DNA of 64,000 nt from the NCBI GenBank assembly GCA_027488865.1, contig JAIYAU010000024.1, positions 62,001 to 126,000 on the forward strand, written 5' to 3'. Both the position numbers and the translations under genes were made by a program. Below the pieces are notes generated by a model. That model searched no databases and was not told the DNA's origin. It saw only the letters and a program-made list of their open reading frames with translations. The stretch's first letter is position 1. Each line of letters begins with the position of its first letter. This stretch comes from Cytophagaceae bacterium. GTDB taxonomy: Bacteria > Bacteroidota > Bacteroidia > Cytophagales > UBA9547. Below, piece by piece: positions 26,524 through 33,876 of this stretch.

Positions 26524-26751
26524 TTATAATTTATCAATTAGTGCTGCCAAAGTTCGGTCTTTTTGGGTAATGGTATTGCCAGCGTCATGCGTACTTAATT
26601 CAATTTCCACGCGGTTATAGGTATTGGTCCAAGTGGGATGGTGGTCAAGTTTTTCTGCCAATAATGCCACTCGGGAAATAAAACCAAATGCTTCGGAGAA
26701 ATCCTTGAAAATGTAACTACGGCAAAGTTTATTATTTTTTTCGATCCACAT
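26524..26751 (-). CDS. Pterin-4a-carbinolamine dehydratase-like protein
   Basis: The 75-residue protein has the PCD motif in [25 protein letters not shown], with the paired His of the active site, and the ending [12 protein letters not shown]. The enzyme dehydrates 4a-hydroxytetrahydrobiopterin and can also act as a dimerisation cofactor (DCoH). ATG 26751 is chosen; a longer frame reaches back to 26901, but those residues do not belong to the family and overlap the ligase-like gene. No phenylalanine hydroxylase is in the window. It is slightly short (usual 95-110) because the N-terminal helix is brief. Confidence 0.85.
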   Translation of the reverse strand: MWIEKNNKLCRSYIFKDFSEAFGFISRVALLAEKLDHHPTWTNTYNRVEIELSTHDAGNTITQKDRTLAALIDKL

Positions 26752-26827
26752 GGTTGGTTTTTTAATTAAAGAAACTAGAGTTTTATTTAAAAGTATAAGA
26801 ATTTTTGAATAGATCAATTTTATAAGT

Positions 26828-28267
26828 TTAGTTTTTTGGTAATAGATTGTTTTTAATTTTCCAATTAAATGAAGTGAGCGCACCCATGCTACAATAAACA
26901 ACTATACTTGTTGGATACATGGTTACCACTTCTTGAGCATAATTTGCCACAATTACTGCAAAAAACATACAAAGAATAGCAGCTATTATGGTTTTTAACT
27001 TTTCATCGGTAGAATTGAAATAAGCATCTATCCCAGTTTTAAAAGCAAAAAACCAAAGAAGACAGTATATTAATAGACCAATGGTACCTTGTTCGACACC
27101 TATTTTAACAAATCCGCTATCTACCTGAAATTGGGACAACATGGTCCATGGTGTAAATTTTCCGGCTGTCATTCCTGTTGAACCTAATCCTCCGCCTAAC
27201 GGATGAGTTTGGATATATGGTTGTATCATTGCCTGGTTTTTAAGCCTGACGTTAAATGAAGCATCTTGTGTTGGCATAAACGCCGAACGTATTCTTTCAA
27301 GATTATTGGCATCTAAAGGACCGAGACTTTTAATAGGCGACAAAATTATTCCTGCCCCTGCCCCAAAGAGGATACTCGAAAGAATTATTACTCTCAAATT
27401 GTTGTTAAGAATCACATAAAAGACTAGGCCTGCCACCGGCATCACATATGCTGTACGAGTACCTGAAAATACCATTGAAAAGAACATAATTCCTGCTGCA
27501 ACGAAAAGAATGATTCTTTTCCAAGTTTTAATATTTTTTCCGAATCCCAAAATGAGCGCAAAAACTCCAGAATATGCACAGGTTACTCCAAACGTCATTG
27601 GATCTGCAAAAAAGGAAAACTTTCTATATTTCCAATTAGTAAAAAATAAATTATATCGCATTTTGTCTTTTTTCACCCAGGCCTCTTCCCAACCTGATAA
27701 ACCGTTAAATTCTTGAACTATTCCATATAGAGCCAATAAACTCGCAAGAATGAGCAGTACAAACATGTAGGTTCTAATATTTTGATAACTAGCAAAATAA
27801 CGAATAGATACGAAATATATTAACATGGTAAAAGCGATAGAACGAATGGAAAATACCCAAGAGACTGTGGCCTCTGCTGCAGGATTGGCTATTTGTAAAA
27901 TGTTATAGACGATCCAAACAATGAATAAAATGCTTAAAGGATTTTGAATTGGCAATGATTGTTTAGTACTAATTAGGCCATACAACATTATCACAAATAG
28001 ATAGATGATGATTGCATCCATGAGAATTCCCAAGGGTATATCTACAAACCGAAGAATACCAAGTAAAAAAAATGAAAAAATAAAAGTAACAAGGAGCCCA
28101 TAAAATGGGTAAATAGCATAAATGACCACAACAGGAATACCCACAAGTAGTCCCGCGCCTACCACCACACCTAAGGTCGAATTACTCCCTATTAAATAAC
28201 CTATACCTAAGCAACAGACAATAACGATTGCTAAAATGGAAATTAGGGGTTTTGAGGTTGTATTCAT
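26828..28267 (-). CDS. O-antigen ligase/polymerase-like polytopic membrane protein
   Basis: About 12 hydrophobic helices and a large periplasmic loop (roughly residues 315-380, containing [29 protein letters not shown]) match the Wzy_C/O-antigen ligase superfamily (WaaL, Wzy, and related polysaccharide polymerases). The Arg of NVRLK and the His of THPLGGGLG fit the conserved loop motif. It would join glycan units in the periplasmic leaflet of the inner membrane. No glycosyltransferases accompany it here. A 37-residue membrane ORF ends one base before its ATG. Confidence 0.8.
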   Translation of the reverse strand: MNTTSKPLISILAIVIVCCLGIGYLIGSNSTLGVVVGAGLLVGIPVVVIYAIYPFYGLLVTFIFSFFLLGILRFVDIPLGILMDAIIIYLFVIMLYGLISTKQSLPIQNPLSILFIVWIVYNILQIANPAAEATVSWVFSIRSIAFTMLIYFVSIRYFASYQNIRTYMFVLLILASLLALYGIVQEFNGLSGWEEAWVKKDKMRYNLFFTNWKYRKFSFFADPMTFGVTCAYSGVFALILGFGKNIKTWKRIILFVAAGIMFFSMVFSGTRTAYVMPVAGLVFYVILNNNLRVIILSSILFGAGAGIILSPIKSLGPLDANNLERIRSAFMPTQDASFNVRLKNQAMIQPYIQTHPLGGGLGSTGMTAGKFTPWTMLSQFQVDSGFVKIGVEQGTIGLLIYCLLWFFAFKTGIDAYFNSTDEKLKTIIAAILCMFFAVIVANYAQEVVTMYPTSIVVYCSMGALTSFNWKIKNNLLPKN

Positions 28268-28268
28268 A

Positions 28269-28382
28269 TTAGAAAAAAATAACTTTTGATATAATAAGTA
28301 TTAAAATCAACGCTATAAAAACTAACACCAATGGTTTGGCAATACTTGTTTTTTTTTCATTGTTATCTGAATATTTTATCAT
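28269..28382 (-). CDS. Putative 37-residue single-pass membrane protein
   Basis: From ATG 28382 to TAA 28271-28269 the frame encodes MIKYSDNNEKKTSIAKP, then a purely aliphatic helix (LVLVFIALILILIISKVIF). Charge is at the N-terminus with the helix at the end, consistent with a tail-anchored or N-in protein. Its stop lies one base before the ATG of the ligase-like gene, which suggests coupled translation. It could also be only a leader ORF. No family is known to me. Confidence 0.45.
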   Translation of the reverse strand: MIKYSDNNEKKTSIAKPLVLVFIALILILIISKVIFF

Positions 28383-28493
28383 AAATAATTAGATTTATGG
28401 GTCAAAACCTCCTAATTGCTTAAATAATTTCTATTTTTGCGAGATAGTCTAAAGTTGGTTAAGTTCATAACGTAGTTCACAAAAATATTTTCG

Positions 28494-28910
28494 ATGAAGA
28501 ACAAATTATCATTATACATTTCATTTTTAGTACTAACACTTTTTTTATTCTCTTGCTCAAATGACGAGAAAAATATTGAGGAAACCAACCAAAACACATT
28601 GTTAACAGACTCGATTCATGATGAAACGATTACAATACAAAAAGCGGATACAATACAAATTGGCGGGGCTCAATTAATGCGCTCAAGTGATTGTTACACC
28701 TGTCATGCCGACAAACAAGATCTTGTAGGGCCTTCTTTCCTTAAAATTTCCTTAAAATATTCCAAGAACACAGAGAATGTTGAACTTTTATCAACCAAGA
28801 TAATAAAAGGAGGTCAAGGCGTATGGGGTAAAGTGCCTATGCAAGCTCATCCAGCTCTTTCAAGAAAAGATGTGGCTGAAATGCTTAACTACATTTGGAC
28901 TATAAATTAG
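28494..28910 (+). CDS. Class I c-type cytochrome lipoprotein
   Basis: A lipobox (LFLFSC) directs it to the envelope. After a linker of about 45 residues comes a single heme-binding CYTCHA motif, the VGPSF block next to it, and the distal Met ligand in GKVPMQAHPALSRKDVAEMLNYIWTI. This is a small cytochrome c of the c551/c552 type, about 85 residues in its domain. It lies 114 nt upstream of the dehydrogenase subunit and GMC oxidoreductase genes and is a natural electron acceptor for them. Confidence 0.92.
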   Translation: MKNKLSLYISFLVLTLFLFSCSNDEKNIEETNQNTLLTDSIHDETITIQKADTIQIGGAQLMRSSDCYTCHADKQDLVGPSFLKISLKYSKNTENVELLSTKIIKGGQGVWGKVPMQAHPALSRKDVAEMLNYIWTIN

Positions 28911-29024
28911 TAACTAGATTCCTACCTCCTTCCTTAGACTTACTCAAAGCTTTTTGCAGTTTTTATTATTTTTTTGTCTATTTTTATTCAATATTGTTTT
29001 ATCATTTAAAACAGATCATTTTTT

Positions 29025-29591
29025 ATGAATAGGAGAAAAGCGATTATAGGACTTGTAGGTCTTACTGGTGCTGCTACTGCGTCTTATTTTTTTTATACAC
29101 AAACCAAACAAGAAGACCTCAACCAACTTGATTCAAACAAGTTGTTTATAGCTGAATTAGCCGAAACAATTATTCCGCGAACCACAACTCCAGGTGCCAA
29201 AGATGCTAAGGCAGAAGAAATTATTATTTTATGGCTAAAAGAATGTACCGATAGGAAAACAAGAAATAATTTTATACGAGGTTTAGAAAAACTTAAGTCT
29301 AGATGTCAAGCTGCTTTTGATAAGGATTTTATGCATTGTTCAGCTCAAGAAAGACAGGCACTATTAAATCAATTTGAAAAAGAAGAAAAACCATTCGCGC
29401 CTATTTTTGGAAAAATTCAAAAAAAATTTCTTGGTACAGCCTTTATGCCTACCTTAAAAGAATATACTACCAAAGCCTACTGTACTTCATTTTTAGGGGC
29501 TACTCAAGGGTTGGCTTATGTATTAATACCGTCTAGAAGAGAGGCATGCATTCCGTTACAAACTAGTCAAAAATCTTGGGCCACTCAATAA
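29025..29591 (+). CDS. Gluconate 2-dehydrogenase subunit 3-like protein
   Basis: The N-terminus MNRRKAIIGLVGLTGAATASYFF is a signal or anchor sequence with a Tat-like twin Arg (NRRKAI). The body (LFIAELAETIIPRTTTPGAKDAKAEEII) is the hallmark of the small subunit of GMC-type membrane dehydrogenases. It is thought to export the GMC subunit by the Tat route and stabilise it. The gene ends 7 nt before the GMC gene. Confidence 0.87.
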   Translation: MNRRKAIIGLVGLTGAATASYFFYTQTKQEDLNQLDSNKLFIAELAETIIPRTTTPGAKDAKAEEIIILWLKECTDRKTRNNFIRGLEKLKSRCQAAFDKDFMHCSAQERQALLNQFEKEEKPFAPIFGKIQKKFLGTAFMPTLKEYTTKAYCTSFLGATQGLAYVLIPSRREACIPLQTSQKSWATQ

Positions 29592-29598
29592 AACTCGC

Positions 29599-31320
29599 AT
29601 GTTAGATACTCTTAAAACAATCAATTTGAACGGTACTGCCTATAAGGCAAATACATACGATGCCATAGTGGTAGGCTCTGGTATAAGTGGTGGCTGGGCA
29701 GCTAAAGAACTATGTGAAAAAGGCCTTAAAACCCTAGTACTTGAAAGAGGAAGAAATATCGAACATGTAAAGGACTATCATACTGCCTTTAAAAATCCAT
29801 GGGATTTTACTCATCGGCTTGTGAATACACAAAAAGACAAAGAGGAATGTCCAATTCAAAGTCAGGCATTTGATCAAGGCAATAAACATTTTTTTGTAAA
29901 TGATAAAGAGCACCCATATATTCAAGAAAATCCCTTTTCTTGGGTGAGAGGATATCATGTAGGAGGTAGATCTTTAACTTGGGGTAGACAATGTTATCGT
30001 TTAAGTGATTTGGATTTTGAAGCCAATTTAAATGAGGGCATTGCTGTAGATTGGCCAATACGCTATAAAGATATTGCACCTTGGTACGACTATGTAGAAA
30101 AATATGTTGGCATAAGTGGAAGAAAAGAGGGGCTATCACAGTTGCCTGATGGTGAGTTTTTGCCACCCATAGACTTAAATTGTATTGAAGCTTATTTTGA
30201 AGGTTCGGTAAAGAAAAACTACACCGATAGGGTCGTGACACCAAGCCGGGTAGCGAACTTAACAGAAGCCAAAGATGGGCGCGGTCCTTGCCAGTACAGG
30301 AATTTATGTTCAAGAGGATGCCCTTTTTCAGCTTATTTTAGTAGCAATGGGGTTACATTACCTGCAGCGGCTGTTACTGGCAACCTGACTTTGATTTCAA
30401 ATGCCATTGTGGCTGAGGTAATTTATGACAAAGAAAAGAAGAGGGCTATAGGGGTTAGGGTGATTGACACGATAACCAAACAAGAAACAAAATATTTTGC
30501 CAAAATAATCTTTTTAAATGCTTCAACAATAGCCACTGCTTCAATTTTACTTAATTCAACCAGTGAAGCCTTTCCTCAAGGTTTAGGTAACTCCAGCGGT
30601 CAAGTAGGTCATAATTTGATGGATCACTTTCAATTGGCGGGTGCATCGGGCATTTATGAAGGATTTGAAGATAAATATTATTTTGGGCGATCTCCAGGTT
30701 CAATCCACATACCCAGATTTAGAAATATCAATGCAGAAACAAAACAAAAAGACTTCATTCGTGGCTACGGCATTCAAGGTAAAGGGGAAAGATTAAGTTG
30801 GAACGATCTCTATGCCCAAACAGAAGGTGTTGGTGCATCTTTTAAAGATAAAATAACAAAGCCAGGCCCTTGGGAGGTGTGGTTAGGTGGTTGGGGAGAA
30901 ACATTGCCGTATTATGATAACAAGATTACACTTGACCCTGTTGCAAAAGATAATTGGGGGCTCCCAATTTTAAGAATATCGTTTGAATATGGTGATAATG
31001 AAAAAGCCATGCGCAAAGACATAAAACAGAGTTGTAAAGAAATGCTGGAAAGAGCAGGATTTACAAACATTAATGCCTTTGATTACGATCAACCGCCAGG
31101 TTCTGCAGTGCATGAAATGGGTACAGCTAGGATGGGACATGACCCCAAAACATCTGTACTTAATGGCAATAATCAGATGCACGAGGTACCTAACGTATTC
31201 ATCACCGATGGCAGTTGTATGACATCAAGTGCTACCCAAAATCCTTCACTCACTTATATGGCACTTACGGCCAGAGCATGTGAATACGCAGTAGAAGGAT
31301 TAAAAAAAGGATTATTGTAA
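29599..31320 (+). CDS. GMC family oxidoreductase (large flavoprotein subunit)
   Basis: The FAD-binding start is YDAIVVGSGISGGWAAKELCEKGLKTLVLERG. The WVRGYHVGGRSLTWGRQ segment is the second GMC signature region, and the C-terminus carries GSAVHEMGTARMGHDPKTSV with the catalytic His region and NPSLTYMALTARA. At 573 residues it matches the bacterial gluconate/glucose/sorbosone-type dehydrogenases that work with a subunit-3 partner and a cytochrome. Electrons would pass to the nearby cytochrome c. A CQYRNLCSRGCPFSAYFSS cysteine cluster (about residues 232-252) is common in this subfamily. The sugar or polyol substrate is not determinable. Confidence 0.93.
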   Translation: MLDTLKTINLNGTAYKANTYDAIVVGSGISGGWAAKELCEKGLKTLVLERGRNIEHVKDYHTAFKNPWDFTHRLVNTQKDKEECPIQSQAFDQGNKHFFVNDKEHPYIQENPFSWVRGYHVGGRSLTWGRQCYRLSDLDFEANLNEGIAVDWPIRYKDIAPWYDYVEKYVGISGRKEGLSQLPDGEFLPPIDLNCIEAYFEGSVKKNYTDRVVTPSRVANLTEAKDGRGPCQYRNLCSRGCPFSAYFSSNGVTLPAAAVTGNLTLISNAIVAEVIYDKEKKRAIGVRVIDTITKQETKYFAKIIFLNASTIATASILLNSTSEAFPQGLGNSSGQVGHNLMDHFQLAGASGIYEGFEDKYYFGRSPGSIHIPRFRNINAETKQKDFIRGYGIQGKGERLSWNDLYAQTEGVGASFKDKITKPGPWEVWLGGWGETLPYYDNKITLDPVAKDNWGLPILRISFEYGDNEKAMRKDIKQSCKEMLERAGFTNINAFDYDQPPGSAVHEMGTARMGHDPKTSVLNGNNQMHEVPNVFITDGSCMTSSATQNPSLTYMALTARACEYAVEGLKKGLL

Positions 31321-31330
31321 AATAGTTATC

Positions 31331-31358
31331 TTGTAAAGCGCTAATTTATTTATCTTTA
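31331..31358 (+). promoter_or_regulatory. Promoter for the Panacea gene, possibly leaderless
   Basis: TTG at 31331-31333, 17 nt, then TATCTTTA at 31351-31358, fitting the Bacteroidota -33/-7 pattern except for the last base. The ATG is at 31363, so transcription would start at or next to the start codon. Confidence 0.5.
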
Positions 31359-31362
31359 CGGC

Positions 31363-31818
31363 ATGAAAGTATTTGACAGTATTAAAATGGCTAACTTTAT
31401 TTTGTCTATGGCATATAATAAAGGAACGCCTTTAAATATGACGCAGCTTCAAAAAATTCTGTTCATCTGTTACGGATATTACCTTGCAGAAAAAGATCAG
31501 ATTTTTATAAACGAATCTCCAAAAGCGTGGCCATTTGGCCCTGTTTTTCCTAATACACAAAAGAACATTAAACTAGATAAAATAACAGAACTTACCAATC
31601 CAGATTTTATAGAAATACAAGAAGAAAAGGAGTTAATTAACAAGGTAGAACAAATTTTAGATAGATATGGTAAATACACTGCCACTCAATTATCTAATTG
31701 GTCACATGCCCATGGAAGTCCATGGGATAAGACAACTAAACTCAAAGGTTTTAAATGGAATATGCCAATTCCAAACGAGTTTGTAAAACAATATTTTTCT
31801 GAATTTAACGTGATTTAG
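31363..31818 (+). CDS. Panacea-domain (DUF4065/SocA-like) protein, probable antitoxin
   Basis: The 151-residue protein has the Panacea/DUF4065 pattern: FILSMAYNKGTPLNMTQLQKILFICYGYYLAEK, then the WPFGPVFPNT block and a late LSNWSHAHGSPWDK motif. Panacea is the antitoxin domain of many different toxin-antitoxin pairs (PanAT), including pairs with small membrane toxins, and of SocA, a proteolytic adaptor. There is no added DNA-binding domain. The gene is 2 nt upstream of a small two-helix membrane protein gene, the expected PanAT layout. The promoter lies so close that the mRNA may be leaderless. Confidence 0.88.
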   Translation: MKVFDSIKMANFILSMAYNKGTPLNMTQLQKILFICYGYYLAEKDQIFINESPKAWPFGPVFPNTQKNIKLDKITELTNPDFIEIQEEKELINKVEQILDRYGKYTATQLSNWSHAHGSPWDKTTKLKGFKWNMPIPNEFVKQYFSEFNVI

Positions 31819-31820
31819 CC

Positions 31821-32150
31821 TTGAAAGATAATTTAGTTGGGCAAATCGACTCACAATCAATTGGAAGCAACTTGTCTGACATTGATTTAAAAAGTTTTGA
31901 CGTTCAGCTTCGTTCATATGAAGTTGCGCGTTATGCCTCAGATACTACCGATAGAAAATGGTTAGCCTATTGGACCTCCATTATTGTTACGCTGTGGCTT
32001 GTTGCTGTTATTCTTATTTTGTTTCTCAATAAATATTACATCGGCCTATCCGACGCGGTGTTAATAGCCTTGTTAGGTACCACTACTTTAAATATCTTAG
32101 GATTGTCATTTATTGTTCTTAAAGGACATTTTAAAATAATAGAGCAGTAG
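31821..32150 (+). CDS. Small two-helix membrane protein, candidate toxin of the Panacea pair
   Basis: The first ~45 residues are polar (with SFDVQLRSYEVARYASDTTDRKW), followed by two transmembrane helices (about 49-69 and 78-99, AYWTSIIVTLWLVAVILILFL and a second one) and a short tail. The start is TTG at 31821; no ATG occurs before the first helix. The stop-to-start gap of 2 nt with the Panacea gene implies one transcript. I recognise no family. By context it may disturb the membrane when free of its antitoxin. Equally it may be a membrane anchor or target for the Panacea protein. Confidence 0.6.
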   Translation: MKDNLVGQIDSQSIGSNLSDIDLKSFDVQLRSYEVARYASDTTDRKWLAYWTSIIVTLWLVAVILILFLNKYYIGLSDAVLIALLGTTTLNILGLSFIVLKGHFKIIEQ

Positions 32151-32219
32151 TTGCTTAAACCTATTTTAAATACTTGGAGGCAAATAACCTCTCAAAAAAT
32201 GCACCTTCTTAGAAATTGA

Positions 32220-33047
32220 CTAAAAAGCGACTTCTTTCCAATCATTCTGTATGTAATGCCAAGAGGAATGAATACCTGCCTCCTTAGCTAGCTGAATGGC
32301 TTCATCATAATTACTTACTATTTCAGCTGGGGTATGGCTGTCAGAATTAAGCACAATGCCGATTTTCCTATGATTTATCATTTGTAATATAAAACTACTC
32401 GGGTATGGTTCTTCGGTTTTTTTCTTATACAACCCCCGTGTATTTAGTTCAATGAGTTTATTTGTTCTGGCCACCTCATCTAAGAAGTTCTCAAGCAAAC
32501 CCACATACAAACTGTTGGTGCTCAGCCAATGGGTATCGTAGTTACGATGGATCTTGATCTTATCTATGTGACCAATGATGTCTGTACTAGTGTTGGAAGC
32601 GATAAAATTTAGTTTACCAAAATAGTCTTGTAAAAAAGCAGCTATGGACCCATCATAAATTTCATTAATACCTTTTTCAAATAATGTAGAGCTACCATCC
32701 ACTTCAAATAAACTACCATCGGCAAACTTGCCACAGTAATGCACCGAAGTAAGTTTATAATCTAAATTATCAAAACTTTCTACAATGTTACAATCGACCA
32801 AATAATCAATTTCTAGGGATGTGTATATTTCAATCTGTCCTTTATACTTTTGCTTTAGTTGTTCTATCTGTTCGTAATAGGTTGTAATATTTTCTGCTTT
32901 CATGGACCAACCATTGGCAACAGGGATGGGACAATGTGAGCTAAATCCAAGAGATGCAAGGCCAAATTCAAGTGCGGTTTTTACATAAGCTTCTAAAGGA
33001 GAATTCCCGTCACAAAAATTGCTATGGCAATGATAGTTTGTAAGCAT
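32220..33047 (-). CDS. Histidinol-phosphatase of the PHP family (HisJ/HisK type)
   Basis: The PHP metal-binding motifs are in order: NYHCHSNFCDG at the N-terminus, GFSSHCP, the YTSLEIDY Glu, SVHYC, IIGHIDKIKIHRNYD and NSDSHTP near the end. This set is typical of HisJ/HisK phosphatases that hydrolyse histidinol phosphate, the eighth step of histidine synthesis. At 275 residues it is normal. No other his genes are in the window, so another PHP phosphatase substrate is possible. It lies 5 nt downstream of the XRE-cupin regulator gene. Confidence 0.85.
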   Translation of the reverse strand: MLTNYHCHSNFCDGNSPLEAYVKTALEFGLASLGFSSHCPIPVANGWSMKAENITTYYEQIEQLKQKYKGQIEIYTSLEIDYLVDCNIVESFDNLDYKLTSVHYCGKFADGSLFEVDGSSTLFEKGINEIYDGSIAAFLQDYFGKLNFIASNTSTDIIGHIDKIKIHRNYDTHWLSTNSLYVGLLENFLDEVARTNKLIELNTRGLYKKKTEEPYPSSFILQMINHRKIGIVLNSDSHTPAEIVSNYDEAIQLAKEAGIHSSWHYIQNDWKEVAF

Positions 33048-33052
33048 AAGTT

Positions 33053-33625
33053 TTAGTTTCCAATATGCATCAAATATATCTTAAACAGAATTACTTTGTG
33101 ATCACTATCATTTTTTACCGAATGTGGTATCGACCCATCAAAAAATAATGTGTCACCTTCATTTAAGGCTATTTCCTTGTCATCTAAGCCATATGTAATG
33201 TTGCCAGAAACTACATATACCTGTTCCAAAGCCTCTGTGGATATTGGTTTCCTATAAGTATTTGGTGGCACGGTAACTATCATGGTTCTAAAATGATAGT
33301 TGGAAAGATTTTGGCTGATCAAACTCTCATAAATTAGTTCTTTAGAATCGTCACGGTATTCCCGTTCTCTTTCATCTTTTCTTACTAAAATAAACTGACT
33401 GTTGTTATCTTTTAATACATCTACTAGTTCTGACATGGGCACCTCTAGTGCTATGGCAATTCTATTAAGTACTGGCAAAGAAGGTATAGCCCTGTAATTT
33501 TCGATTTTAGAAAGTAATCCCGCAGTTATTTCCGCTTTGGTGGCTATTTCTTTCAGTTTCCATTTGTTCTTTTTTCTTACCTCATTTATTTTTTTCCCAA
33601 TTAAGCTTAAATTATCATCTTTCAT
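33053..33625 (-). CDS. XRE-type transcriptional regulator with C-terminal cupin domain
   Basis: Residues ~8-65 form a helix-turn-helix of the XRE/lambda-Cro type (IGKKINEVRKKNKWKLKEIATKAEITAGLLSKIENYRAIPS). A cupin barrel covers ~105-190 (EALEQVYVVSGNITYGLDDKEIALNEGDTLFFDGSIPHSVKN) and would bind a small ligand or metal. Regulators of this architecture typically control genes of small-molecule metabolism. It is directly upstream of the histidinol-phosphatase-like gene. An inverted repeat about 150 nt upstream could be its operator. Confidence 0.9.
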   Translation of the reverse strand: MKDDNLSLIGKKINEVRKKNKWKLKEIATKAEITAGLLSKIENYRAIPSLPVLNRIAIALEVPMSELVDVLKDNNSQFILVRKDEREREYRDDSKELIYESLISQNLSNYHFRTMIVTVPPNTYRKPISTEALEQVYVVSGNITYGLDDKEIALNEGDTLFFDGSIPHSVKNDSDHKVILFKIYLMHIGN

Positions 33626-33777
33626 TTAATCCACATCCTTTTATTGACCAACTTAATTTTACAATCTGCAATTTGAACATTTTTACACTTATAACAAACT
33701 TAACCGATAATTGGATTAAATTGAACAAAACTATTTAGATTAAGGGATTTTTTAAAACAAACCTTTAAAAAGTTAAA

Positions 33778-33798
33778 CAGATAAACACAAATTATCTG
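33778..33798. promoter_or_regulatory. Inverted repeat CAGATAA-N7-TTATCTG between tamL and the XRE gene
   Basis: A perfect 7-bp inverted repeat in the 251-bp gap between tamL (ends 33877) and the regulator gene (starts 33625). On the minus strand it is followed by a T-rich run, so it may terminate tamL instead of binding the regulator. No gene is seen in the gap. Confidence 0.35.
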
Positions 33799-33876
33799 CT
33801 TATCAAATCATTTAGTTGGGCCTCACTTACCAGCGTTTATTAATTAATACTTCATTGAATAAAAGAAAAGCAACCC

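Noticed and set aside
26752-26901. Longer start for the pterin dehydratase gene
   Set aside because: The added residues are unlike the family and overlap the end of the ligase-like gene; ATG 26751 fits the family better.
29807-30313. Antisense frame inside the GMC oxidoreductase gene
   Set aside because: It lies wholly opposite a well-conserved gene, and its product has no recognisable features.
32171-32195. GAGG ... CCTC as a terminator after the small membrane protein
   Set aside because: The stem is only about four pairs with no T-run; too weak to call.
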